From NCBI GenBank assembly GCA_016795505.1, contig JAEUHH010000016.1:53008-117007 (forward strand): a stretch of 64,000 bases of DNA, read 5' to 3'. Both the position numbers and the translations under genes were made by a program. The notes beneath the pieces are model-generated. The model had not been told where the DNA came from, ran no database searches, and was given only the letters and a program-made list of their open reading frames with translations. Source of the stretch: Verrucomicrobiales bacterium. Its GTDB lineage: Bacteria > Verrucomicrobiota > Verrucomicrobiia > Verrucomicrobiales > DEV007. Positions 39,570 through 48,779 of this stretch are shown here, in pieces (position 1 is the stretch's first letter; the number at the start of each line of letters is the position of its first letter).

Positions 39570-41546
39570 ATGACGCCAGCACTCGCCGACTTGCTCGACG
39601 CCGCCAAAGACCGCGGCGACCTCCTCGCCTCCAGCCACGAGAACATCCGCGCCCTGCTCGATGGGGCCGCCAATCCCCTCTACGAGGCCTCCGTGGCGGA
39701 ACTGGCCGCCGATGGCGCCTGGTCCGAACTCAACGACCGCTTTTTCACCCGCCTCGCCTTCGGCACCGGCGGGCTCCGCGGCCGCACCATCTCCACCCGC
39801 GTCACCACGGCCGAGCGCGGCTCCGCGGCCGAAGGGCAGCGCCCCGATCATCCCTGCGTCGGGACCAACGCGCTCAATCACTACAACATCACCCGCGCCA
39901 CGCTGGGCCTGTGCCGCTACCTCAAAGCCGCCCATGCCGCCGAAGGCCGCCCCGGTCGGCCCTCCCTCGCCGTCGCCCGCGATACCCGCCATTTCGGACG
40001 CGAATTCGCCGATCTCGTCGCCCGCGTCGCCACCGAGACCGGCTGCGATGTCTTTCGCTTCGTCGAGCCGCGCAGCACGCCCGAGCTGTCCTTCTCCGTC
40101 CGCCACCTCGGCGCCGGCGCCGGCATCGTCCTCACCGCCAGCCACAATCCGCCGCCGGACAACGGCTACAAGGTCTACTGGAATGACGGCGCCCAGGTCG
40201 TCGAGCCCCATGCCTCGGGCATCATCTCCCAGGTCAATGCCATCGCTGGCGAGAGCTACGATCCCGTGCCCGAGTCCGAGCGCGGCATCGTCACGGATCT
40301 GGGTGACGAGATCGACGAGGCTTACCTGGCGCGTTTGGAGACCCTGCTGCTCGATCCGGAATTGGTGAAATCCCAGCGCGACTCGCTGAAGATCGTCTTC
40401 ACCAATCTCCACGGCACCGGCGGCACCATCTCGCCCCGCCTGCTCCGCCGGCTCGGCTTCCACTGCGACACGGTGCCCGAGCAGGATGTCCAGGACGGCT
40501 GGTTTCCCACCGTCAATTCGCCCAATCCTGAAAATGCCGAAGCCCTCGCCATGGGCATTGCCCAGGCCGGACGCGACGGAGCCGACATCGTCATCGCGAC
40601 CGATCCCGACTGCGACCGCATGGGCGTGGCGGTGCGCGACGACGCCGGCAACCTCGTGCTGCTCACCGGCAACCAGATCGGCTCCTTGCTCGCCTGGTAC
40701 CGCATCCGCACCTACATCGCCCAGGGCATCGTCACCGAGGCCAACCGCGACCATGCCGTGTTGGTCAAGACCTTCGTCACCACCGAGCTGCAGGGCGCCA
40801 TCGCCGCCCGCCACGGCATCCCGTGCGTGAATACCCTGACCGGCTTCAAATACATCGGCGAAAAGCTCGGCAAATACGAGCTGGCCATCCCCGCCGATCT
40901 CCGAGCCGACTACCGCCGCCTGTCCGATGCCGAGACCCGGGCCCTGCGGCTGCAGCACTCCCGCTTCTTCATCTTCGGCGGTGAGGAAAGCTACGGCTAC
41001 CTCGGCGCCGACTTCCTGCGCGACAAGGACGGCAACGGTGCCGTCGCCATGTTCGCCGAGCTCGCGGCTTATGCCAAGGCGGAAGGCACCACCCTGCCCG
41101 GCTTGCTCGACCGGCTCTATCTCGAGTACGGCTACCACCGCGAGGGCCAGCACTCCGAGACGCTGAAAGGCGCCGACGGCGCGCGCCAGATCCAAGCCCT
41201 GGCCGCCGATTACGGCACCCATCCGCCCACCGAAGTCGATGGTGTCGCCGTCACCCGCGTCCGCGACTTTTCCCGCCAGGACATCCATGACGAGGAGGGC
41301 GACCTGATCCCGAAGGAAAAAATGCTCTTTGTCGACCTCGCCGACGGCCGCGCCTTCGCGGTGCGCCCATCCGGCACCGAGCCGAAGATCAAATTCTACT
41401 TCTACCTCCGCCCCGCACCCGACACTGACCCCACCCTGGCCCCGGAGGCGCTCGCTGATGCCAAGTCCCGCGGCGATGCCGCCTACGAGGCCCTGAGCCG
41501 CGCCGTCATCGCCGACATGCGCGATCGCCTCGCCCGGCTGGGCTGA
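39570..41546 (+). CDS. phospho-sugar mutase (phosphoglucomutase/phosphomannomutase family)
   Basis: A 658-residue alpha-D-phosphohexomutase, which moves phosphate between C1 and C6 of hexose phosphates through a phosphoserine. The active-site loop is IVLTASHNPPPDNGYKVYW, the metal-binding loop ATDPDCDRMG, the sugar-binding loop FGGEESYGYL and the phosphate-binding loop VRPSGTEPKIKFY; all are intact. The long form (over 550 residues) resembles PgcA/PGM2-like enzymes. It reads into lnt with a 58 bp gap that holds doublet C of the hairpin repeat, and a large ORF on the other strand is a shadow. Confidence 0.94.
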   Translation: MTPALADLLDAAKDRGDLLASSHENIRALLDGAANPLYEASVAELAADGAWSELNDRFFTRLAFGTGGLRGRTISTRVTTAERGSAAEGQRPDHPCVGTNALNHYNITRATLGLCRYLKAAHAAEGRPGRPSLAVARDTRHFGREFADLVARVATETGCDVFRFVEPRSTPELSFSVRHLGAGAGIVLTASHNPPPDNGYKVYWNDGAQVVEPHASGIISQVNAIAGESYDPVPESERGIVTDLGDEIDEAYLARLETLLLDPELVKSQRDSLKIVFTNLHGTGGTISPRLLRRLGFHCDTVPEQDVQDGWFPTVNSPNPENAEALAMGIAQAGRDGADIVIATDPDCDRMGVAVRDDAGNLVLLTGNQIGSLLAWYRIRTYIAQGIVTEANRDHAVLVKTFVTTELQGAIAARHGIPCVNTLTGFKYIGEKLGKYELAIPADLRADYRRLSDAETRALRLQHSRFFIFGGEESYGYLGADFLRDKDGNGAVAMFAELAAYAKAEGTTLPGLLDRLYLEYGYHREGQHSETLKGADGARQIQALAADYGTHPPTEVDGVAVTRVRDFSRQDIHDEEGDLIPKEKMLFVDLADGRAFAVRPSGTEPKIKFYFYLRPAPDTDPTLAPEALADAKSRGDAAYEALSRAVIADMRDRLARLG

Positions 41547-41552
41547 CGATTT

Positions 41553-41597
41553 CCGATCAGACCCTGTTTGATCGGAGACAAGACCCTGTTCGATCGG
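41553..41597. repeat. dispersed 22 bp hairpin repeat, doublet C
   Basis: Two same-orientation units: CCGATCAGACCCTGTTTGAT (+CGG) at 41553-41575 and AGACAAGACCCTGTTCGATC (+GG) at 41576-41597. The first is the best-matching unit of the family, with perfect 7 bp arms CCGATCA and TGATCGG around GACCCTGTT. It fills the gap between the mutase stop and the lnt start. Confidence 0.85.
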
Positions 41598-41604
41598 AAA
41601 TCGG

Positions 41605-43335
41605 ATGAATCCCCGCCTCCGCAAACTCTGGCCCTGGCTGGCGGCGGTCCTGAGCGGCCTGTTGCTCGGCCTCTGCTATCCGCGCTGGGATGTCGGGGAG
41701 CTGATCTGGATCTGGCAGATCCCGCTGTTTGCCGCCCTGTGGTTCGGCGAGACATCCGGGCCGCGCTGGCGCCGCGGGATGGCGCTTGGCTATCTGAGCG
41801 GCCTGACGTTTTTCCTGATCAATCTGAGCTGGCTGTTCGAGCTGCGCCACGTGGCCGGCACCGTGTGGGCCGGGCTGGGCGGCTGGTTCGCGCTCGCCGC
41901 TTACGTGGCGGTCTATTTCGGCCTCTGGGGCGCCTTTGCCGCCACCGTCGGCCGCTGGCTCCCCGCCGAGGCGGAGCCCAGGAAAAAGACGTCGCTCCCC
42001 GGCAGCGATCTGTTCGGTCCCTCCGTCGCCGTGATCAGGGCCGCCGCACTCGGCGGGGCCGCCTGGTGCGGGCTGGAGTGGCTGCGCGGCATCGCCTTCA
42101 CCGGCTTTGGCTGGAACGGGCTCGGCGTCGCCCTGCACGAGAATCTCTACCTCATCCAGATCGCAGACACTATCGGCGCTACCGGGCTCGCCTTTGTGGT
42201 CGTCTTCTGCAACGCGGTCTGGACCGCCACCCTGATCCGCATCGGTCGGGAGATGGCGGTGCGCCAGCGGGTGCGGCCGCATCTGGACTTCGCCGTGGCG
42301 GTGGCCCTGATCATCGTGGTTTTCCTCTACGGCGTGACGAAGATACTGACCCGTCCGGCGCCCACTCCGGAAAATTCGGTGAACCTGCGAGCCCTGCTGG
42401 TGCAACTTAATACCCCGATCGATGAGAAATGGGACGAGGCGCACGCCCAGCGAATCATCGAGCAATACCGCGACCTCACGCTCGGCTATGTCGAGTCATC
42501 GGCCTACGACCTGGTGATCTGGCCCGAGACGGCGCTGCCGGGCCGCTGGACCTTTCCCGGGGTGCAGACCTACCTGAATGACCACATCCTCAAGGCGGCC
42601 GATTTCTCGCTCATTCTCGGCATCGAGGACGAGGAACTCGACGGCAATGTCCTCTACAACTGCCTCGCCCTCACCCGGGGCTCCACCCGTGAGTCCCAGT
42701 TGCATCGAAAGCTTCACCGGGTGCCTTTTGGCGAGTACATCCCCCTGCGCGAGTCCTTCCCCGTCTTTCACTGGATCGCCGGCGGCATCGTGCCGATGGA
42801 TTTCACCGCCGGGAGCAGTTACGAGCCGCTGAAACTCCACCGGCCCGAGGCCGGCATCATCCCGCTGATCTGCTTCGAAGACACCGTGGGACGCCTGGCG
42901 AGGCGATTCGTCAGACCTGGACCGCAGCTGATCGTGAATGTCACCAACGATGGCTGGTTCTACGAAAGCCAGGCCGCCATCCAGCATCTCGTGAATGCCA
43001 AGTTCCGCTGCGTCGAGCTGCGTCGTCCCATGGCCCGCGCGGCCAACACCGGCGTCAGCGCCATCATCGACGAGATCGGGAGCCTCGAATTTCCCGACGC
43101 CGCGCCCGGCACCACGGGCCATGAGCGGCTCCGGGTGGTGCAGGACCCGCTGACGGGCAACACCTTCACCACCGGCACCCTACCGGCCACCATCGCCCTG
43201 CCGAAGGCGCCCCCCATCACGTTCTACTCGCGGGTGGGCGATGCGTTTTCCGTGACGCTGGGTGCGATCGCCGCACTGGTCACGGGACTCGGCGTGATCC
43301 GGTCCCGACGCCATCGAGCGGCAACCACCCGCTGA
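41605..43335 (+). CDS. lnt: apolipoprotein N-acyltransferase
   Basis: Lnt adds the third acyl chain to the N-terminal cysteine of lipoproteins at the periplasmic face of the inner membrane. The 576-residue product has an N-terminal bundle of hydrophobic spans (about residues 8-235) and a carbon-nitrogen hydrolase domain with the Glu-Lys-Cys triad in WPETALPG, LHRKLHRVPFGEYIPLRE and PLICFEDTV, then NDGWFYESQAAIQHL, and one last membrane span near the C-terminus. The start lies 8 bp after doublet C of the repeat. Its presence fits the several lipoproteins coded here. Confidence 0.95.
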   Translation: MNPRLRKLWPWLAAVLSGLLLGLCYPRWDVGELIWIWQIPLFAALWFGETSGPRWRRGMALGYLSGLTFFLINLSWLFELRHVAGTVWAGLGGWFALAAYVAVYFGLWGAFAATVGRWLPAEAEPRKKTSLPGSDLFGPSVAVIRAAALGGAAWCGLEWLRGIAFTGFGWNGLGVALHENLYLIQIADTIGATGLAFVVVFCNAVWTATLIRIGREMAVRQRVRPHLDFAVAVALIIVVFLYGVTKILTRPAPTPENSVNLRALLVQLNTPIDEKWDEAHAQRIIEQYRDLTLGYVESSAYDLVIWPETALPGRWTFPGVQTYLNDHILKAADFSLILGIEDEELDGNVLYNCLALTRGSTRESQLHRKLHRVPFGEYIPLRESFPVFHWIAGGIVPMDFTAGSSYEPLKLHRPEAGIIPLICFEDTVGRLARRFVRPGPQLIVNVTNDGWFYESQAAIQHLVNAKFRCVELRRPMARAANTGVSAIIDEIGSLEFPDAAPGTTGHERLRVVQDPLTGNTFTTGTLPATIALPKAPPITFYSRVGDAFSVTLGAIAALVTGLGVIRSRRHRAATTR

Positions 43336-43339
43336 TCGG

Positions 43340-43759
43340 TCAATCCTCCCACCGCACCTCGCGAATGTCGGGAGACGAATCGACCATCGCCCGAAGCGCC
43401 GTCAACACCGGCTCGGTGCCCGAAGTGGTGTCCACTTTCTTGAACAGGCGTTTGAAAAAGCCCGGCTCCGCGGCCACGAAGGCGGTGAACTCCGACTCGC
43501 CGGTGGCGGGCGCCTCGTCGTCCTCGTCTTCCACCACGCCGCAGCCCACCCAGACGGGGAAATCTCCGCCGTGCTCGACCGGCACCAGCCAGCCCCAGTC
43601 CTCGCACAGGATCTCGCCGGTCTTCACACCATGGGCCGGCAGCCCGTCGCGCAGCCATTCGGCGAGACGCTTTCCCCAGCAGTGCTCGTTCACCGTCTCG
43701 GCATCTTCATCAGGGTATTTGGGAAACGCGGCGGAACGGAAAAGGACTCGATCAGGCAT
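43340..43759 (-). CDS. conserved-looking hypothetical protein
   Basis: 139 residues, not recognised. It is acidic and rich in tryptophan and glycine in its first two thirds (WGKRLAEWLRDGL, EDWGWLVPVEH, FPVWVGCGV). It has no signal peptide or membrane span and so is cytoplasmic. It ends 4 bp from the convergent lnt gene and is divergent from imuB. Codon use matches the neighbouring genes, so I take it as real. Confidence 0.7.
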   Translation of the reverse strand: MPDRVLFRSAAFPKYPDEDAETVNEHCWGKRLAEWLRDGLPAHGVKTGEILCEDWGWLVPVEHGGDFPVWVGCGVVEDEDDEAPATGESEFTAFVAAEPGFFKRLFKKVDTTSGTEPVLTALRAMVDSSPDIREVRWED

Positions 43760-43863
43760 GCTGCCAACGTAACCTCACTGCCTCCGACTCGTCAAACGCC
43801 ACGGCTTGCCGACAGCGGGCAATGGTCCGACTGTTCCGTTTCGTTCTCCTCTTGCCGCCGCCC

Positions 43864-45477
43864 ATGTTCGCCGCGATCCATCTGCCCGAGTTCCCGCTGC
43901 AAGCCTGGCTCTGCCGCGAGCCCGGCTGGCGCTGGGAGCCGGTGGCGGTGCTTTCCGGCCAGACCGGCAATGGGACTGATCGACGGGCGCAGCCACGCGT
44001 GATCGCACTGAACCGGCCCGCCCGCGAGGCCCGGATCGAGCCGGGCATGACCGCCGCACAGGCCCGCGCCCGCTGCGCCGGGGTCCGACTGCTCCCGTTT
44101 GACGCAGAGGCCGAAGAGGCAGCTCAGGAGCGCCTGCTCGCCCTCGCCGCACGGCAATCGGCTGATTTTGAATCGACCGCACCCGGTCTCGTCACCATCG
44201 ACCTGGGCGCGTCGCCGGTGGTTTCCCATCCTGATGAACTGCGCCGCCTGGCCAACGAGTGGGTGGCGTCCCTGGCCGATGCGGAACTCGACGCCCGCGT
44301 CGGCTGGGCGCCCAATCCCGATCTGGCGGCGCTCGCGGCCCGGCTGGGTGAACCGGTCCGCCTTTTTGCCGGCTCGGCGGAGACGATTCGCGCGGAGCTG
44401 GCTCCCCTGCCCCTGTCCTGCCTGGAACCGGCCGCCGACCATCACGGCATTCTCACACTGCTGGGCATCGACACGCTGGGCGATCTGGCCGCCCTGCCCC
44501 GCGATGAGGTCGCGGAAAGACTGGGACCGGACGGTGCGGACCTGTGGGATCAGGCCCGGGGCCGGTCCCACCGCCTGCTGACCCTGGTGCGCCCACCGGC
44601 GGATTTCTCCCACTCGGTCGATCTGGATCATGAGATCGCGTCACTCGAACCACTCATGTTTCTCGTCGAGCGGAGCCTGACGACCCTGACGGCCCGGCTT
44701 TCCTCGGCCTACCTCGCCGCCTCAGCCATTCGACTGGAGCTCCGGTGGAATGACGGCAGCGCCGGCGAACAGGTCATCCGCCTCACCGATCCCAGCCGCG
44801 ATGCCCGCTGGCTCTGTCAGTTGGTGGAGACCCGGCTGGAAAAGGTGCGGTTCAACCGCCCGGTCGAGGGTCTGACCATCGAACTGGCTCCCACCCGGCC
44901 GACGGCGCAGGCGGGCCATCTTTTCGAGGCTTCCCTGCGCGATCCGAACCGCTTCTCCGAGACGCTGTCCCAACTGGAGGCTCTCCTCGGATCTGACCAG
45001 GTCGGCTCACCCGAAGTGCTCGACACCCACCGCCCGGATGCCTTTGTGATGAGGCCCTTCAATCCCCATGCCCTCACCGATTCGGAACCGGTGCCCCGTC
45101 CCGCGTCGGGCGTGGCCGACGCGCTGGACACTGCGACGGAAGCCACGGCCCCGTCATTACTCCCGGTCACCCAGGGCCTGCCGTTGCGGCGATTTCGGCC
45201 TCCGCTGCCGGTCAGGGTGTCGACCCGTCGTCACCCCTCCACCGGGCTCGATTGTCCCGGCGAGATCGTTTCCGGTGAGATTCGGGGCCGCATTCACGAC
45301 TGTCGCGGCCCTTGGCGCGCCTCCGGTGACTGGTGGGAGCCGGGACGGAGTTGGCTGCGGGAGGAATGGGACATCGCCCTCGATGATGATTCTCTCTACC
45401 GACTGAGTTGTCATCGCGACCGGCAGACCAACGCCACGGGGCCGGCCGAGTGGTTTGTCGAGGGCATCTACGGATGA
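43864..45477 (+). CDS. ImuB-like Y-family DNA polymerase-related protein
   Basis: The 537-residue product starts FAAIHLPEFPLQAWL, as ImuB does, and keeps the Y-family palm, thumb (helix-hairpin-helix-like GIDTLGDLAALPRDEVAERLG) and little-finger regions. The catalytic acidic residues of active Y polymerases are not evident at the usual places (for example IALNRPAREARIEPGM replaces the first motif and TIDLGAS the SIDE motif), as in ImuB, which acts as an adaptor for DnaE2 in damage-induced mutagenesis. Neither imuA/recA-like nor dnaE2 genes are next to it here. ATG 43864 was taken over the open frame to 43822. Confidence 0.82.
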   Translation: MFAAIHLPEFPLQAWLCREPGWRWEPVAVLSGQTGNGTDRRAQPRVIALNRPAREARIEPGMTAAQARARCAGVRLLPFDAEAEEAAQERLLALAARQSADFESTAPGLVTIDLGASPVVSHPDELRRLANEWVASLADAELDARVGWAPNPDLAALAARLGEPVRLFAGSAETIRAELAPLPLSCLEPAADHHGILTLLGIDTLGDLAALPRDEVAERLGPDGADLWDQARGRSHRLLTLVRPPADFSHSVDLDHEIASLEPLMFLVERSLTTLTARLSSAYLAASAIRLELRWNDGSAGEQVIRLTDPSRDARWLCQLVETRLEKVRFNRPVEGLTIELAPTRPTAQAGHLFEASLRDPNRFSETLSQLEALLGSDQVGSPEVLDTHRPDAFVMRPFNPHALTDSEPVPRPASGVADALDTATEATAPSLLPVTQGLPLRRFRPPLPVRVSTRRHPSTGLDCPGEIVSGEIRGRIHDCRGPWRASGDWWEPGRSWLREEWDIALDDDSLYRLSCHRDRQTNATGPAEWFVEGIYG

Positions 45478-45488
45478 TGGCGTGCGGA

Positions 45489-46343
45489 TCACTCCGGCAA
45501 ATCCACCCCGCACATCTTGCAGTAGCGCGCCGCCGGCTCATGGCCGACATGCCCGCACTCGCGGCAGCGACGCCGGTCCAGACGCGTGGCTTCCAGCTCC
45601 CGATGCAGTTCGGCCGTCACGATGCCGGTGGGCACGGCCAGAATGGCAAAGCCCGTCAGCATCATCACCGAAGCCAGCATTTTGCCTGCCACGGTGACAG
45701 GCGTCACATCGCCGTAGCCAACCGTGGTGATGGTCACGATGCCCCAGTAAACGGCCTGCGGAATGCTGGTGAAGCCGGAGTCGGGCTGCCCACCCTCGAT
45801 CAGATACATCAGGGTGCCCTCGATGCAGACGATGGACAGCAGGCTGAACAGAAAGACCGAAATTTTGCCCCTGCTGGCCAGCAGGGCATTGAGCAGAACA
45901 TTCGCCTGCCCCAGGTGATGAGCCATCTTCAACACGCGGAACATCCGCAGCAGTCTCAGGACCCGGATGATCATGATGTAGCCGGATCCGGTGAGAAAGA
46001 GTTCCAGGTAGGTGGGCAGGATCGACAGCAGATCCACGATGCCGAAGAAGCTCGTCGCGTAGCGCAGGCGCCGCCTGACCACCCAGAGCCGGACGAGATA
46101 CTCGGCCGTGAAGACGATGGTGAAACTCCACTCCAGCACGAAAAGCAGCCTGCCATGCTGCTCACGAAATTCGGACACGCTCTCCAGCATCACCACCACG
46201 ACGCTCGCCGCGATGAGGATGAGCAGGACGATGTCAAAGGCCCGACCAGCCCGGGTGTCGGAGAGAAAGATGATGCGCCAGAGCCGCTCCCTCAGGGAAG
46301 AGTCAGGGTCGGGAGTCGGGTCATCAACGGGATCGTATGGCAT
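45489..46343 (-). CDS. voltage-gated potassium-type ion channel with C-terminal zinc ribbon
   Basis: A 284-residue inner-membrane channel with six spans. S4 carries regularly spaced arginines (IMIIRVLRLLRMFRVLKM), and the pore loop contains the potassium selectivity filter TVGYGD in VYWGIVTITTVGYGDVTPV. The cytoplasmic tail ends with a four-cysteine zinc-ribbon-like pair, CRECG and CKMCG. This tail is unusual for a channel and may bind metal or act as an assembly domain. ATG 46343 was chosen from the DPTPD-rich start. It is convergent with imuB, 11 bp apart. Confidence 0.92.
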   Translation of the reverse strand: MPYDPVDDPTPDPDSSLRERLWRIIFLSDTRAGRAFDIVLLILIAASVVVVMLESVSEFREQHGRLLFVLEWSFTIVFTAEYLVRLWVVRRRLRYATSFFGIVDLLSILPTYLELFLTGSGYIMIIRVLRLLRMFRVLKMAHHLGQANVLLNALLASRGKISVFLFSLLSIVCIEGTLMYLIEGGQPDSGFTSIPQAVYWGIVTITTVGYGDVTPVTVAGKMLASVMMLTGFAILAVPTGIVTAELHRELEATRLDRRRCRECGHVGHEPAARYCKMCGVDLPE

Positions 46344-46403
46344 GCGGATCGTATAGCCACGGGGGCGCCATCCGTCAAAGCCCACATTCGCCACCAGCGA
46401 CTC

Positions 46404-47870
46404 TCAATCGGCCATTCGCAGCCGCAGCGTCGGCGGCATCGCGGCCGGGTGCTCGCGACTGGCGAAGGCGTGGACCAAGCCATGGCGGTCGGTCTCGTCG
46501 GTGGTGCGCACCAGAATCACGGTCGCGATGCCATTGGTGTCGGCCTTGAGGAAATCAGCCAAAGCCGGACCGCTGACCGTGCGCAGCCCACTGCTCACGC
46601 CCTGTTCGACCACAAATTCGCCCAGCAGCACGGTCCGGGCCGGATCGACGGAGAAACCATCGTCCACCCGGTTGGCGGGCGCGTCCTGCCACAGCAGCGA
46701 AGCCTCTTCCCAGGTGGTATCGGCCGATTCATCGATCAGTCCGAATATCTGAAACGTGGCATCGGGCACGACGGAGGCATAACCGAGACCGCTGGGCTCG
46801 ATCGCGAGGACCAATTCGGCATCCGCGATCCGTCCGCGTTCCACGCCGCCGAGATCGAATGCCAGCCAGGCCTTGCGGCGATTTCCCGCGTAGTCGGTGG
46901 AGTGTTTCACCATCAACAGGGGCGATCCACCGTAGGGGCCACCCGCGTCGCCCTGGCGCACGCAGGTGTCGGCTCCGCGGCCATCCGCTGTCGTCAGCGC
47001 CACCCAGCCGGGCGCCAAAGCCGGGCCGGAGGCGCCGGATCGCGCCGTTTCTCCATCGGCCTCGGCACCTTCCAGCAATTTCTCGGCATCGTAGCGGACC
47101 ATCTCGCCGGTCTTGAGCCGCTTCTCCGTCTCTGGATCGCGCTGGTGGGTCACCCCCACTTCGCCTTCCAAAACCAGCACTTGGGAAGGTCCGCCCTCGT
47201 TGGCGGTGACGCCGAATCGCGTGCCATAGTCCGTCAGCAGAGCGTCGTCGGTTTGAATCTGAAAGCCCTCCGCCCCATCGGGCACCCAGGCTACGGCGGC
47301 TCCCTTCACCAAGCGGCAGCGCATGGCGGTCTCGACCTCCAGAGTGGCGGGAGCCTCCAGGGTGACGGTCACCCCGGAGTCAAAGCGCACCGTGGCGAGC
47401 CCCTCCACCAGATCGAGCCGGCCCGGCTGCAGGCGTGAGCCTTCCTCGGTGGGCAGCGATCCCGCCCCCCACTTGCTCGCGCGGGTGTCGGCCAGAGTGG
47501 CCACGGGAGCGGGCACCGGGGCCGTTTCCACGACCGCCGATGGCGACGCCCCCCCCGGCGAGCCGGGCATCGGCCGGAGCCACCAGCCCAGGGCCGAGCC
47601 GCCCGCCAACAAAGCCAGCGCCGCCGCCCAGCGCCACACGGGAGCAGGAAAAGCAACTATTTGGGTCGATCCCGCGCGCTCCGATTCGGCAAACAGGGCT
47701 TCCGCATCGGCCTGAAGCCATCCCTCGACGGCCAGCCAGTCGGCAAACGCCTCCCGGAGCGAGGCATCGCCACGCAAAGCCTCGTCAAAGGCGCGCACCT
47801 CGTCGTCCGCCATTCGCCCGGCACGGTAGCGGGCAAAGCGTTCCCAGAGTGAATCATCTGCTCGTTTCAT
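46404..47870 (-). CDS. FecR-domain membrane protein with DNRLRE-like C-terminal domain
   Basis: 488 residues: cytoplasmic helical head (about 1-70), one membrane span (WRWAAALALLAGGSALGWWL), an outer FecR domain (GAAVAWVPDGAEGFQIQT ... DYGTRFGVTAN ... VLVLEGEVGV) and a C-terminal beta domain of the DNRLRE/CBM96 kind (GADTCVRQGD ... RKAWLAFDL ... DESADTTWEEASLLWQDAP ... ASREHPAAMPPTLRLRM). It lies downstream of an ECF sigma gene (199 bp apart, same strand), giving the third sigma-regulator set of the window. The outer domain probably binds a glycan or surface ligand, by inference. Confidence 0.87.
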   Translation of the reverse strand: MKRADDSLWERFARYRAGRMADDEVRAFDEALRGDASLREAFADWLAVEGWLQADAEALFAESERAGSTQIVAFPAPVWRWAAALALLAGGSALGWWLRPMPGSPGGASPSAVVETAPVPAPVATLADTRASKWGAGSLPTEEGSRLQPGRLDLVEGLATVRFDSGVTVTLEAPATLEVETAMRCRLVKGAAVAWVPDGAEGFQIQTDDALLTDYGTRFGVTANEGGPSQVLVLEGEVGVTHQRDPETEKRLKTGEMVRYDAEKLLEGAEADGETARSGASGPALAPGWVALTTADGRGADTCVRQGDAGGPYGGSPLLMVKHSTDYAGNRRKAWLAFDLGGVERGRIADAELVLAIEPSGLGYASVVPDATFQIFGLIDESADTTWEEASLLWQDAPANRVDDGFSVDPARTVLLGEFVVEQGVSSGLRTVSGPALADFLKADTNGIATVILVRTTDETDRHGLVHAFASREHPAAMPPTLRLRMAD

Positions 47871-48025
47871 CGTTGTTTGGGAAAAAATTCCACCACCGTC
47901 ATCTTCGTCAATTCCGCCCCCACTTTCTCAACCAATCGTCCACCAGCCCTCCTCTTCCCTTCAAACCTGAAATCTCCCTCCATCGCCTCAACAAAACTAA
48001 AAATTGAATACCGCTCCCAGGAAAT

Positions 48026-48074
48026 TTTGAACTTTTAACTTTGAACTTTGAACTTTTAACTTTGAACTTTTAAC
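48026..48074. repeat. tandem heptamer array (TTTGAAC / TTTTAAC)
   Basis: Seven tandem heptamers, 49 bp, alternating TTTGAAC and TTTTAAC in the order G-T-G-G-T-G-T at the fourth or third base. The array overlaps the stop codon of the ECF sigma gene at 48070-48072 and lies upstream of the FecR gene. The preceding part of the gap (47871-48025) holds nothing I recognise. Confidence 0.85.
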
Positions 48075-48606
48075 TACCTCCCTTCCCCACACACGCCTGC
48101 AGCCCCATCCGCAGTCGGCTGAGCAGCCGATAGACGGCGCCCTCGGTGCGGTTCACGGCGCGGGCGATTTCCTCGATGCTCATCTCGCGGGAGTAGCGCA
48201 TCAGGAAGATCTGCCGATGGGGACGCGACAGCTTTTTCACACACTGCCGCAGCGCCTCGGCCTGGCGCTGGTGCCGAGCCTCGCCGCGGTCCAGTTCGGT
48301 GGCCAGAAGCTCGAGACACTCCTCGCTGAGTTCGGTGAACCGGCGGGCCTTGCGCCGGTGAGCGAGCACCTGGTGGAAGGCGATCTTCCGCGCCCAGGCC
48401 CGGAAATTCGTGCCCGGTTGAAAGGCATCGAAATGCCTCCACATCACCAGTCGCGCCTCCTGCAGGATGTCCTCGGCATCGCTGGGCTCCCGGATCAGGC
48501 TGTGGACATAGGCCGACACGGCCCGCTCATTGTCGTTGAGCAGGCGCAAAAAGGATTCCGTGCGGTCATCATCCGCCGGCTGGCTTTCGGGCTCGGGTGG
48601 AGTCAT
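48070..48606 (-). CDS. ECF sigma-70 factor (Rhodopirellula/Verrucomicrobium type)
   Basis: A 178-residue sigma factor. Region 2: IREPSDAEDILQEARLVMWR and FRAWARKIAFHQVLAHRR; region 4: LSRPHRQIFLMRYSREMSIEEIARAVNRTEGAVYRLLSRLR, given here by its helix-turn-helix SIEEIARAVNRTEGAVYR. ATG 48606 fits; an upstream in-frame ATG at 48666 would add 20 unconvincing residues. The last codon and stop fall inside the heptamer array. The FecR gene follows on the same strand. Confidence 0.93.
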   Translation of the reverse strand: MTPPEPESQPADDDRTESFLRLLNDNERAVSAYVHSLIREPSDAEDILQEARLVMWRHFDAFQPGTNFRAWARKIAFHQVLAHRRKARRFTELSEECLELLATELDRGEARHQRQAEALRQCVKKLSRPHRQIFLMRYSREMSIEEIARAVNRTEGAVYRLLSRLRMGLQACVGKGGS

Positions 48607-48779
48607 TCCAGAGTGGAAGTCGCCGTCGGGGCGTTTTTGGACAAAGAAAGTGAGGCCCGCTGCCAATTCGGTCCACCATCCTCAACCACCCTACGATTTT
48701 CCAGTCGCCAATCCTCCAATTCGACTTATAATTTCCATAACAAACTCGTCTCCCCGCCCGTTTTCCGGTCCGTTCACCC

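Noticed and set aside
39564..41624. 686-codon minus-strand frame opposite the phosphohexomutase
   Set aside because: Antisense shadow; translation is Gly/Ala/Asp-biased without motifs, while the plus strand carries intact mutase motifs.
45408..47438. 676-codon plus-strand frame over the channel and FecR genes
   Set aside because: Crosses two well supported genes on the other strand and the gap between them; composition is Gln/His/Arg-rich noise.
48026..48074. CRISPR-like array
   Set aside because: Units are 7 bp with no spacers; simple tandem repeat. No cas genes in the window.
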